Source: Chloroflexota bacterium (lineage in GTDB: Bacteria; Chloroflexota; Limnocylindria; Limnocylindrales; CSP1-4). From it: a DNA stretch of 38,654 bases. Of the stretch, positions 7,576-15,066 are shown piece after piece. The stretch spans positions 1 to 38,654 of the forward strand of contig JADGQI010000111.1 in the NCBI GenBank assembly GCA_017881905.1, in the 5' to 3' direction. The notes beneath the pieces are model-generated. The model worked only from the letters and a program-made list of their open reading frames with translations. It was not told where the DNA came from and did not search any database. Within the stretch, counting starts at the first letter, position 1, and every line of letters begins with the position of its first letter. Position numbers and translations under genes: made by a program.

Positions 7576-8148
7576 TCACCTCCTTCCCGCACCTGACTCC
7601 TGGGTGATCGGTGCCAGCATCAGCCGGGTCGGGGCCCGGGCAAGGGTCGGGATCGCGCGCAGCGCGGTCCGACGGATGGGAGCAGGGGAGTGTTCGGCGA
7701 CACGTCTGGCGACCCGGGCGCCGCGACCGGCCGAACGCGAGACGCCGGCGATGATCCTGGCCGAGCGCCCGCTGAGCCCGCGACGAAGGACCGGCCCGGA
7801 TGCCTCGCGTCGGACGCCGCGGACCACGCCGAGGACGTCCTCGAGGGACAGCGGAGGATCGAAGTCAGCCTCGTTGTCGCCCTTGACGATGAGCTGCTCG
7901 CGGCCGTCGCGCCAACGGCTGCCGACGAGACGGTGCGCCACGATCCCATCGTACCGCTCGAACACGACGACCTCGCCGACCCGCGATGGCGTGGCGCCGA
8001 ACGCGACGAGCATCCGGCCACCGGGACCGACGAGCGGGTGCATGCTCGTCCCGCGCGTCTCGAGCCAGGCCTCGGTGCCCGTGTCGCGGTATCCCAGGTA
8101 CAGCCCGAGCAGCGCCGTCGCCCGCGGATCGCGTGCATCGCCGGTCAT
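7576..8148 (-). CDS. S26-family (ER-type) signal peptidase-like protease, leader-peptidase candidate
   Basis: 190 aa. S35 lies in GTSMHPL (box B of S26 peptidases). The second catalytic residue appears to be H72 in 'IVAHRL', as in ER/SipW-type enzymes, rather than Lys. KGDNEADFDP (89-98) matches the conserved Gly-Asp box. No clear membrane segment is visible at either end; the C-terminus is an arginine-rich, amphipathic stretch. ATG 8148 overlaps the stop of HPr-kinase-like protein 2 (ATGA), and the gene stop overlaps the ribosome site of precursor D. The likely job is leader removal from the precursors (inference). Longer starts upstream would lie inside the kinase gene and are rejected. Confidence 0.8.
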   Translation of the reverse strand: MTGDARDPRATALLGLYLGYRDTGTEAWLETRGTSMHPLVGPGGRMLVAFGATPSRVGEVVVFERYDGIVAHRLVGSRWRDGREQLIVKGDNEADFDPPLSLEDVLGVVRGVRREASGPVLRRGLSGRSARIIAGVSRSAGRGARVARRVAEHSPAPIRRTALRAIPTLARAPTRLMLAPITQESGAGRR

Positions 8149-9095
8149 CGCGCCAGCTCCAGCGCCGAACCGACGGCGGTGACCGTGTCGTCGAACCGGC
8201 CCACCGACAGGCGCAGGCACGGTACGCCGGACAGCATCCGACCCACGGCGTCGAGCGTCCCGGCGAAGTCGACCGAGGCCGCCCAGGTGCTCCGCATCAG
8301 CTCGACCGCCGCGACCGCCGGCGACACCTCGACGATCCGGGGCGCGGTGGATGGGTCCGGCGTCCCGTCGAGCAGGACGATGCCGCCGAGCGACCGGGGC
8401 TCCTCGAGGCGACCGCCGAGGAGGTCGACCACATCAGCCTGGCTCACGGTCCATTCGCTCCCGCCGCCGAGCTCGTCGAGCGGTCGGGACCGGAGCGAGG
8501 CCAGCTCGGGCAGCAGGTCGAGCGTCGACGGCCGGACGTGGACGGCGCGCCGATACGGTCGCACGACGTCGCCGACCGGGTCGAGCAGCGCGAGCTCATC
8601 GGACAGGAGTCCGCGACCGGCCCGAACGAGACCGAGTACCAGCGTGGTCTTGCCCTGCCCACTGCGGCCAGCGACGACGATGGCCCCGTCGGGTCCGGCG
8701 ACCGCGCCGGCGTGGGCAGCCAGGATCCCCGCCGTGTGCAGCCGGGCGACGATCGTCCCGACCATCCCCTCAAGCAGGCCGAACAGCCCCTCGGTCGCCG
8801 ATCCGAGCCGGTGGGACCTGCCCACGGGGTCGTCGAGTCGACACGGACCGCCCTCCCCGAGGTCGACCAGACTGAAGCTGGAGGTGGTCATCGGGGTGGC
8901 CGCCGGGGCGGAGAACCGGAAGGCCGCGTACGTCGCGTCGACGACGGCGAGCACGTCGGGCAGGTCGGACGTGACCGACAGCCCGACCCCGAGGACGTCG
9001 TAGTCGAGGCGGTGGCCGTCGCCGCGGGGGCCGACAACCGGGAGCGCGTCGTCCGCGGTGCTGACGATCGCAACAGGTCCCAGGTCCGATCCCAT
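8145..9095 (-). CDS. HPr-kinase-like protein 2 (peptide kinase candidate)
   Basis: 316 aa. P-loop GRSGQGKTT at 143-151, preceded by 'ILAAHAGAV', followed by LLSDELALL; later ELGGGSEW and IVLLDG blocks match its paralogue in this cluster. It heads the biosynthetic genes and overlaps the peptidase gene by 4 nt. The frame is open much further upstream, but that extension is Arg/Pro-rich, unlike the paralogue, and runs through the promoter region and into the opposite frame of the regulator. ATG 9095 has the same GTGATGGG start context as HPr-kinase-like protein 1. Two kinases for two precursor pairs suggests a dedicated kinase per pair (inference). Confidence 0.8.
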   Translation of the reverse strand: MGSDLGPVAIVSTADDALPVVGPRGDGHRLDYDVLGVGLSVTSDLPDVLAVVDATYAAFRFSAPAATPMTTSSFSLVDLGEGGPCRLDDPVGRSHRLGSATEGLFGLLEGMVGTIVARLHTAGILAAHAGAVAGPDGAIVVAGRSGQGKTTLVLGLVRAGRGLLSDELALLDPVGDVVRPYRRAVHVRPSTLDLLPELASLRSRPLDELGGGSEWTVSQADVVDLLGGRLEEPRSLGGIVLLDGTPDPSTAPRIVEVSPAVAAVELMRSTWAASVDFAGTLDAVGRMLSGVPCLRLSVGRFDDTVTAVGSALELAR

Positions 9096-9182
9096 CACCG
9101 AGAGGCGCCCCCGTCCGATGACGGCCGTCGGCCGCCGTTGCCTCGTTCGCGGACGGCCGCGAGCGACCGTCCCCGTGGTCCG

Positions 9183-9212
9183 ATTGTGGGCGGAACGGAG
9201 GATTCCTGTCGA
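9183..9212 (-). promoter_or_regulatory. candidate promoter of the RiPP-like operon
   Basis: On the minus strand TCGACA (9207-9212) and CACAAT (9183-9188) are 18 bases apart, giving 5/6 and 4/6 matches to a housekeeping -35/-10. Transcription would start near 9176, leaving a leader of about 80 bases before ATG 9095. That leader includes a GGACGG...CCGTCC hairpin (9151-9172). Confidence 0.45.
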
Positions 9213-9229
9213 GCGAGGGACGGCACGGA

Positions 9230-9249
9230 GTGGTGCGTCGACGCACCAC
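9230..9249. promoter_or_regulatory. 20-bp perfect palindrome, operator candidate
   Basis: GTGGTGCGTC followed by GACGCACCAC is a perfect two-fold palindrome without a spacer. It lies between the regulator stop (9274) and the kinase start (9095), 18 bases upstream of the predicted -35 box. The site suits a dimeric winged-helix regulator, most simply the SufR-like neighbour. Its position upstream of the -35 would suit activation more than repression. Confidence 0.55.
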
Positions 9250-9273
9250 CGAGCGGGCGCTTCGAGCGGCCGA

Positions 9274-9990
9274 TCAGCCGATCCGCGAGGAGACCCGGTA
9301 GGTGCAGCAGCGATCCCCGGCGGCGATGTGCGAGTCGCGCACGACGTCCGCATCGAGGACCTCGCTGAACAGCGCCAGCTCCGCGTCACAGGCCCGGGTC
9401 GTCCCACGAGCGACCTGGAAGATCGCGCAGTTGTGCTCCACGAGGCGGATGGTGCCGTCAGGGGTCACCTCGGCCTGGGCGATATAGCCCTGCTCGTCCT
9501 GGATGACCGCCAGCTCGCGGACCCGGTCGATGAGCGAGGCACCCGCCGGGAGTCGCTCGGCGATCCGGGACCGCATCCAGGAAGCCGCCTGGCTGCGGCG
9601 AGCGCTGAAGACCTGATCCACGAGGTGGTCGCCGCCGACCTCGTCGATGGCGGCCAGGAGCCCGGCCGCCAGGCCGTCGTAGTTCGACGGGAAGAGATCC
9701 TGGGCGTGCGGCGTGACGTCGTACAGGTGCCGCGGTCGCCCGACCCCGTGCCGTTCCGGTCGGCGGGCCACGAGGTCCGCCGCTTCCAGCGCGCGAAGCT
9801 GCTGGAGGATCCCCGTCCGGCTGGCGTGCAGGCGCGCGGCCAGCTGATCGGGGGACGACGGTCCGAGCTGGCGGAGCAGGACGAGGATGTCTCGTCGGAG
9901 GGTGTGCGGAAGGTGATGGCCGTTCGTTCCGACGGTCTCGGCATCGGCGCCGTGGGCGGTCGGCTCGGGGGCGCGCTCGATACCCGGCAT
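9274..9990 (-). CDS. SufR-like winged-helix regulator with a predicted Fe-S cluster site
   Basis: 238 aa. The N-terminal part (about 28-95) is an ArsR/DeoR-like winged helix ('LRRDILVLLRQLGPSSPDQLAA', then a basic wing 'RPERHGVGRPRHLY'). The C-terminal part has C188-x12-C201-x27-C229, with an additional C228. This is the spacing I recall for mycobacterial SufR-type regulators that hold a 4Fe-4S cluster; the third Cys of cyanobacterial SufR is absent. A TAGCCT box (9997-10002) lies 6 nt before ATG 9990, so transcription is probably leaderless. No suf genes are in the window. Its position at the head of the RiPP-like cluster suggests control of that cluster in response to redox state, NO or Fe-S status (inference). 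Confidence 0.75.
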   Translation of the reverse strand: MPGIERAPEPTAHGADAETVGTNGHHLPHTLRRDILVLLRQLGPSSPDQLAARLHASRTGILQQLRALEAADLVARRPERHGVGRPRHLYDVTPHAQDLFPSNYDGLAAGLLAAIDEVGGDHLVDQVFSARRSQAASWMRSRIAERLPAGASLIDRVRELAVIQDEQGYIAQAEVTPDGTIRLVEHNCAIFQVARGTTRACDAELALFSEVLDADVVRDSHIAAGDRCCTYRVSSRIG

Positions 9991-10070
9991 GGCCGAAGGC
10001 TAGCACCGTGCTCGGCGCGGCGCTGTCGTCGAGATGACCTGCGCCTCGATCCGCGATGTACGCTGCGGCC

Positions 10071-11237
10071 GTGGACCTCGACCTGTCGCCCGAACACGAG
10101 CTCCTCCGGACCACGGTCCGCGAGTTCATGCTGGCGGAGGTCGCCCCCGTCGTCGACGAGCACGAGCGGGCGCGGCGATTCCCGAGTGCGATCGTGGCCC
10201 GCCTCGGTGAGATGGGCTGGCTGGGGATCCCGATCCCCGAGGATGAGGGCGGCGCCGGCCTCGACACGCTGGCCTACGCCATCGCGATCGAGGAGATCGG
10301 CCGGGTGTGGGGCTCGCTCGGGCTCATCGTCGCGGCCCACACCAGCCTCGGCTGCGGACCGCTCCATCTCGCCGGGACCCCGGAGCAGAAGGCGCGATTC
10401 CTCGTCCCGATGGCGGCCGGCAGAGTCATCGGCGCATACGGGCTGACCGAGCCGGGGGCGGGCTCGGATGCCGCCGGGACGCGGACGACCGCCCGTCACG
10501 AGGACGGGCCCGACGGCGGGACGTGGATCCTGGACGGTGGCAAGCGGTTCATCACCAACGCCGGCCAGGCCGGCACGTACATCGTCACCGCGCGGACCGG
10601 CATGAGCGGGACGAGCCAAGCGGAGATCTCGGCCTTCATCGTGCCCGCCGACACGCCGGGCTTCAGCGTCGGCCGGCTCGAGGAAAAGATGGGTCTCCAC
10701 GCCTCGGCGACCGGCGAGCTGGTCTTCGACGGCGTGCGGATCCCGGCCGGCAACCTGCTCGGTGAGCGAGGGGGCGGCTTCCGGACCTTCCTCACGATCC
10801 TCGATGGCGGCCGGATCTCGATCGGGGCGCTCGCCGTCGGGCTGGCCCAGGCCGCCCTCGACGCCGCGATCCCGTACGCGCGGACGCGCGAGCAGTTCGG
10901 CCGGCCGATCGGGACGTTCCAGGGCGTGGCGTTCCTCATCGCCGACATGGCCACCGAGATCGAGGCGGCCCGGCAGATGGTCTGGCGGGCCGCCTGGCTC
11001 AAGGACCAGGATCGGGACTTCGCGCTCGCCGCGGCCCAGGCCAAGCTGTTCGCGTCGGAGGTCAGCTCCCGTGCGACGAACGCCGCGATCCAGGTCCACG
11101 GCGGCTACGGGTACGTCGAGGAGTACAAGGTCGAGCGCTACCTGCGCGACGCGAAGCTGACCGAGATCGGCGAGGGGACCAGCCAGATCCAGCGACTGGT
11201 GATCGCGCGGCGGATCCTGGGGCTGCGGGTCGTCTGA
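10071..11237 (+). CDS. acyl-CoA dehydrogenase
   Basis: About 388 aa with the three-domain layout of acyl-CoA dehydrogenases. Visible marks are 'YGLTEPGAGSDAAGTRTTA' (FAD/substrate loop), 'KRFITNAG', 'REQFGRPIG', 'QVHGGYGYVEEYKVERYLRDAKLTEIGEGTSQIQRLVIAR' near the end, where the Glu of 'IGEGTS' is the catalytic-base region of short-chain members. I chose GTG 10071 because it lies 6 nt after a TACGCT box (10059-10064); an ATG at 10056 would add five residues. Divergent from the SufR-like regulator. Its stop and the stop of the convergent sortase-like gene lie in one small palindrome. Confidence 0.92.
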   Translation: MDLDLSPEHELLRTTVREFMLAEVAPVVDEHERARRFPSAIVARLGEMGWLGIPIPEDEGGAGLDTLAYAIAIEEIGRVWGSLGLIVAAHTSLGCGPLHLAGTPEQKARFLVPMAAGRVIGAYGLTEPGAGSDAAGTRTTARHEDGPDGGTWILDGGKRFITNAGQAGTYIVTARTGMSGTSQAEISAFIVPADTPGFSVGRLEEKMGLHASATGELVFDGVRIPAGNLLGERGGGFRTFLTILDGGRISIGALAVGLAQAALDAAIPYARTREQFGRPIGTFQGVAFLIADMATEIEAARQMVWRAAWLKDQDRDFALAAAQAKLFASEVSSRATNAAIQVHGGYGYVEEYKVERYLRDAKLTEIGEGTSQIQRLVIARRILGLRVV

Positions 11238-11244
11238 GCCGGGC

Positions 11245-12000
11245 TCAGTCGTCCCGGTAGAGCCGGACGATGAGCCGGTCGCGGTCGTGCGGGCCGACGC
11301 ACGTCTGGAGGGTCATCGAGGGACGGGCCTGTCCGGCATAGGCGAACCCGCCGGCGGTCGGCAGGACGACCCGCCACCACGCCACGGAGTAGCGCTGGAC
11401 GTGACCACCGGCGTCCGCATACGAGACGGCCATCCCCGTGCGCAGCCGTCCCTGCACGTACAGATCGTGCAGCCGGCGGAACGGACCTCCGGCGTGGGCG
11501 AACAAGTAGATGTTGTTCGGACCGGCACAGCCCCAGCGATAGACCATGAAGTCCGGGGGCCGTGATCGGCTGCACGAGAACCAGCTGACGCCGCGGTCCA
11601 GGCCGAGGCTGGCGCTCCAGACGTGGTTGCGCCCGTGGTGCTCGCGGACCGGCGGCGTTGTCCGAGGCGGCTTGGCCGCGGCCTCGGCTGGTTTCGCGGC
11701 CGTCACCACCGCCGGGGGAGCCGCCCGGATCTCGTCGGGGGCCCGATCCACCTCGAGCGACGGACCCACGCTGGCGACGAGGCTCGGATCCAGGATGAAT
11801 TCCGCTCGCAGACCGGGTCCAATCGCGGGGGTGACCGTGGCCGTGAGCGCGCCGAGTCGAAGGTCGAGATAGCCTGGGGCCGTGCTCGGTGCCGCTGCGG
11901 CCGCCGGACCGACCGCGCCGACGCTCAGCACGGTGATGGCGAACGCGACGGCGCAGCCGCGCACGCGCCCGAGGAGACGCCTACGGGTGATCGGATCCAT
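11245..12000 (-). CDS. exported sortase-like transpeptidase
   Basis: 251 aa. The N-terminus has TRRRLLG followed by a hydrophobic stretch ending AAAAAP, a possible Tat or Sec signal. A Pro/Ala-rich linker (about 90-120) leads to a C-terminal sortase-type domain: H169 in 'NIYLFAHAGGPF', C234 in 'TLQTC', R246 in 'RLIVRLYR'. These are the three catalytic residues in the right order. This resembles the small class E/F-type sortases of high-GC bacteria. No LPxTG-like substrate gene is seen nearby, so its partner is unknown. A CACGAT box lies 6 nt before the ATG. The lipoprotein gene upstream is on the same strand. Confidence 0.75.
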   Translation of the reverse strand: MDPITRRRLLGRVRGCAVAFAITVLSVGAVGPAAAAAPSTAPGYLDLRLGALTATVTPAIGPGLRAEFILDPSLVASVGPSLEVDRAPDEIRAAPPAVVTAAKPAEAAAKPPRTTPPVREHHGRNHVWSASLGLDRGVSWFSCSRSRPPDFMVYRWGCAGPNNIYLFAHAGGPFRRLHDLYVQGRLRTGMAVSYADAGGHVQRYSVAWWRVVLPTAGGFAYAGQARPSMTLQTCVGPHDRDRLIVRLYRDD

Positions 12001-12092
12001 GCCCCGATCGTGGCCGTCCGTCCGGGCCGCGACCCTGGCCCGGTGGTCCCGGTCGCGATGGGACGGAGGGGCCGGGTGTCAGTCGCCGATGG

Positions 12093-12557
12093 TCAGCCCC
12101 CGGTCCCGGCGGCGGCGGTGAAGGCCGTCTTCAATCCGGCCGCGAACTTCTTCGGCCAGGGACCCTGGCCCGAGACGACGAAGGGAGACGGCGCGAGCGA
12201 CTCGTAGGTCGTCTCGTCGGTCACGTACGATCGGGCGCACGCGGCGACGGATCCCGACAGGCGCTGCCAGGCATCGCGATCCGCGAAGATGTAGACGCGG
12301 ATCTGGGTGGGGGTCGCCTCATCCAGGCCCTTGGCGTCGAATGCGATCGCGGTCTTCGCCAGCGTGGGGTCCGAGCAGCCGGCGTCGCCCGATACGACGT
12401 TCTCGACGCCGATGCCGACCTTGGCGAGCTGCTCGACGATCCCGGCGAAGTCGGCTGGCGTCGGCGATGGCGCCCCGCCGGCGGCACCGCATGCTGAGAC
12501 CGTGAGGCAGAGCGCGAGAAGGCCAGCGATCGCTGGGGCGATCCGTCGGTACGGCAC
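12093..12557 (-). CDS. small lipoprotein of unknown function
   Basis: 154 aa. The N-terminus is a lipoprotein signal: basic MPYRR, hydrophobic core, then lipobox L-T-V-S-A-C with Cys at about 23. The mature part has no motif I recognise; it contains two further cysteines (in 'DAGCSDP' and 'VAACARS') that could form a disulfide. The start is GTG 12557, 6 nt after a TAGCCT box (12564-12569), matching the leaderless pattern. It precedes the sortase-like gene on the same strand by 92 bases, so both may act at the cell surface, but no direct link can be shown. Confidence 0.75.
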   Translation of the reverse strand: MPYRRIAPAIAGLLALCLTVSACGAAGGAPSPTPADFAGIVEQLAKVGIGVENVVSGDAGCSDPTLAKTAIAFDAKGLDEATPTQIRVYIFADRDAWQRLSGSVAACARSYVTDETTYESLAPSPFVVSGQGPWPKKFAAGLKTAFTAAAGTGG

Positions 12558-12732
12558 GGGTGGAGGCTAGCATCGCGCGCCGCGATGCGCCGCCGCCGGC
12601 GTCAGCGCTCGCGGGCTCGCCGCTTCGCCGCGCGGAGGCGAGCCAGGGTGTCCTCGGTCGCCGACCGGGTCGCCAACGACCCGGTAGCTGTCGTAGGATT
12701 GGCTCCCGCCGACCCCCGAACCGAGGAGGACC

Positions 12733-14061
12733 GTGCCCGAGATCCGCCCCTTCCGCGGCCTGCGCTTCGAGCCGGATTCCGTCGGCGACCTCGCCAACGT
12801 CGTCAGCCCTCCATACGACGTCATCTCACCCGTCCAGCAGCGAGCCCTGATGGCGCGCGACCCGCATAACGTGGTGCGCCTCGACCTACCGGCCGACGAG
12901 CTGGGCGACGAGCCCGACGACCGCTATCGACGGGCCGCGCGGACGTTCGCCGCGTGGCGCTCGGACGGCTCGTTCCGGAAGGACCCCAAGCCGGGCCTGT
13001 ACGTCTACGAGCAGGCGTACCGGGTCCCCGGCACGGACGTCGAGCGGACCCAGCGCGGCTTCTTCGGCCGGCTCCGACTCGAGCCGCTGGTGCCCGGCGG
13101 GGGCGTCCTGCCCCATGAGCGGACGCTGTCCGGCCCCAAGGAGGACCGCTACAAGCTCCTGCGCGCCACCGGGGCGAACTTCAGCCCGGTCGTCGGACTG
13201 TACGCGGACGCGAGCGGCAACGCCTCGGAGCTGCTTGGGCAGATCGCTCGGACGACCCCGACGATCGATCTCGCGGACGACGATGGGGTGCGCCATCGAC
13301 TGTGGGTCGTTCCGGGCGACGACGACGAGACCGGACCGGTCAAGCGGCTGATCGCGGCTGCCGCGGCTGCGCCGATCACGATCGCCGACGGACACCACCG
13401 TTACGAGACCGCGCTGCGCTATCGCGACGAGCGCCGGATGAGCCGATCGTGCGAGGAGGATCCGCCGTTCGACTACCTGATGATGCTGTTCCTCGAGACG
13501 ACCGCCGAACCACTTACGGTGCTCCCGACGCACCGCGTCGTCCGCGGGCTAGGCGAGCCGGGCGTGGAGGCGCTCTGGGGCGGGCTCGCGGACCTGTTCG
13601 ACGTGGAGCGAGTCGCCGCGTCGGACGAGCTCGAGGCTCGTTTCGGGACGGCGGTGGCCGCGACCGCCGGAGGCAACGGACGATTCGGCCTGTGGACCCG
13701 TGACGGTGGGGCCGTCCTGGTCGCCCGGCGCGACGCGTTCACGGCCGACCTGCCGTCCGGGAGCGACGCCCTGCGCCGGCTGGACGTGGTCCTGCTCCAG
13801 GTCGCCCTCGACCGGCTGTGCGGGATCGACCCAGCAGCCACCGCCGCCGGCGGGCGGGTGGCCTATACCAAGGCCGCGGCCGAGGCCATCGGCTGGGTCG
13901 ATCGGGCCGATGACGGGTCGGATGCCGCGTTCCTGCTCGAACCGACGCCCGTCGCCGATATCGCCGCCGTCGCGATGGCGGGCGACGTGATGCCGCAGAA
14001 GTCGACCTACTTCTACCCCAAGCCTGTGACCGGGCTCGTCATCAACCCGCTCGAGTGGTGA
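12733..14061 (+). CDS. DUF1015 family protein
   Basis: 442 aa. The opening 'IRPFRGLRF....GDLANVVSPPYDVIS' and later 'TIADGHHRYETALRY' (about 215-230) are hallmarks of the DUF1015 family (PF06245), widespread and of unproven function; in many genomes it sits near D-3-phosphoglycerate dehydrogenase or serine metabolism genes, which are absent here. The start is GTG with a GAGGAGGA ribosome site a few bases upstream. A TAGGAT box lies about 40 bases before the start. The C-terminal 'MPQKSTYFYPKPVTGLVINPL' is also typical. Divergent from the lipoprotein gene. Confidence 0.88.
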   Translation: MPEIRPFRGLRFEPDSVGDLANVVSPPYDVISPVQQRALMARDPHNVVRLDLPADELGDEPDDRYRRAARTFAAWRSDGSFRKDPKPGLYVYEQAYRVPGTDVERTQRGFFGRLRLEPLVPGGGVLPHERTLSGPKEDRYKLLRATGANFSPVVGLYADASGNASELLGQIARTTPTIDLADDDGVRHRLWVVPGDDDETGPVKRLIAAAAAAPITIADGHHRYETALRYRDERRMSRSCEEDPPFDYLMMLFLETTAEPLTVLPTHRVVRGLGEPGVEALWGGLADLFDVERVAASDELEARFGTAVAATAGGNGRFGLWTRDGGAVLVARRDAFTADLPSGSDALRRLDVVLLQVALDRLCGIDPAATAAGGRVAYTKAAAEAIGWVDRADDGSDAAFLLEPTPVADIAAVAMAGDVMPQKSTYFYPKPVTGLVINPLEW

Positions 14062-14124
14062 GGGCGGTCACGTGGACCGACCGCGCCCCGCGCCCCCAGC
14101 CGACCGAGGTGTAGCATGCCGCAG

Positions 14125-15036
14125 GTGACCCCGGACGATCTTCCGGGTTCGAGCGGAGAGGCGGATTCCCCCCTCCGCCTCTCCGCTCGACCGACCACTG
14201 CATCGACGCCCGCCGGTCGTCCGGTCCGCAAGGACGAGATCGAGCTCGTTGAGCGGGGCCTGTACATCGAGTCCTGGCTGCCTGAGCGGAGATCCAGGCG
14301 CCGGCCGCTCCTGTTCCTCCACGGCGAGCTGTCGGGCTCGTGGTTGTGGGAGCGCTACCTCGGCTTCTTCGCCTCCCGCGGCTGGGAAGGGCACGCGCTC
14401 AACCTGCGCAACCATTTCTGGTCGCAGACGGCGGACCCGGCGACCCTCTCGTTCGATACGTATACGGACGACGTCGTCGCGGCGATCGAGCGGTTCGGTC
14501 CGGCGGTCGTCGTGGTCGGTCACGGGATGGGCGGCCTGCTGGCGCTCAAGTCGGCGGAGCGCCACGAGATCGGCGGGCTGATCCTGCTGTCCTCCGAGCT
14601 ACCACGGGACCTCCGTCCGCCGGCGCGGATGCACGAGCTACGCGAGATCCCTGAGGCGTATGGGAAGTCGGTCATCGGCTGGGAGACGCTCCCGGAGAAG
14701 CTCCAGCGCGAGAACCGTGACCTGAGCCTGGCCGACGTCCTGCGCATCCAGCATCTGCTCGGACAGAAACCGCACGAAGCCGGTGCTGCTCGCCGCCAGA
14801 TGCTGGCCGGCGTGCCGATCGATCGTCGCGCGGTCGAGGCGATCCCGCGGCTGGTGATCGGGGCCGGGCTGGACCGACAGGTCCCGGAGCCGGACAGCGA
14901 GCGGCTGGCCGATTGGCTCGATGCCCCGTACGAGCCGTTCGGCGCGCACTCGCACTACGGCCTGGTGCTCGGCGAGGCGAGTCATGTCCAGGTCGCCGAG
15001 GCGATCCGGACGTTCCTCGAGACCCACCGGCTCTAG
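14125..15036 (+). CDS. alpha/beta-hydrolase-fold protein lacking the nucleophile serine
   Basis: About 303 aa. The fold is recognisable: 'RRPLLFLHGELSGSWLWERYLGFFASRGWEGHALNLR' at the start, a nucleophile elbow near 131-137, and a C-terminal acid/His region ('GAGLDRQVPEPDSERLADWL', 'GAHSHYGLVLGE'). The elbow reads V-G-H-G-M-G-G where G-H-S-M-G-G is expected, so the catalytic Ser is Gly. The protein is therefore probably not a normal esterase; a non-hydrolytic or binding role is possible. GTG 14125 lies 7 nt after TAGCAT (14112-14117); an ATG at 14116 is inside that box. A 17-bp hairpin lies within the first 22 codons. Confidence 0.8.
   Translation: MTPDDLPGSSGEADSPLRLSARPTTASTPAGRPVRKDEIELVERGLYIESWLPERRSRRRPLLFLHGELSGSWLWERYLGFFASRGWEGHALNLRNHFWSQTADPATLSFDTYTDDVVAAIERFGPAVVVVGHGMGGLLALKSAERHEIGGLILLSSELPRDLRPPARMHELREIPEAYGKSVIGWETLPEKLQRENRDLSLADVLRIQHLLGQKPHEAGAARRQMLAGVPIDRRAVEAIPRLVIGAGLDRQVPEPDSERLADWLDAPYEPFGAHSHYGLVLGEASHVQVAEAIRTFLETHRL
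14149..14190 (+). other. 17-bp perfect inverted repeat inside the start of the hydrolase gene
   Basis: Arms 14149-14165 and 14174-14190 (TCGAGCGGAGAGGCGGA and its complement) enclose an 8-base C-rich loop. It lies 25 bases after the predicted GTG start of a leaderless gene, where it could restrain translation or end the upstream transcript; no T-run follows. Confidence 0.6.
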
Positions 15037-15066
15037 CCTTCGGTCCCCGCCGGGCCTCGACGTCGT

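Noticed and set aside
9096-9407. N-terminal extension of HPr-kinase-like protein 2 to ATG 9407
   Set aside because: The added 104 residues are Arg/Pro-rich, overlap the regulator gene on the same strand in another frame, and would bury the promoter and palindrome; the paralogue has no such extension.
11235-11247. TGAGCC-G-GGCTCA palindrome holding both stop codons of convergent genes
   Set aside because: Only a 6-bp stem and an expected outcome of two TGA stops facing each other in GC-rich DNA; too short to call a terminator.
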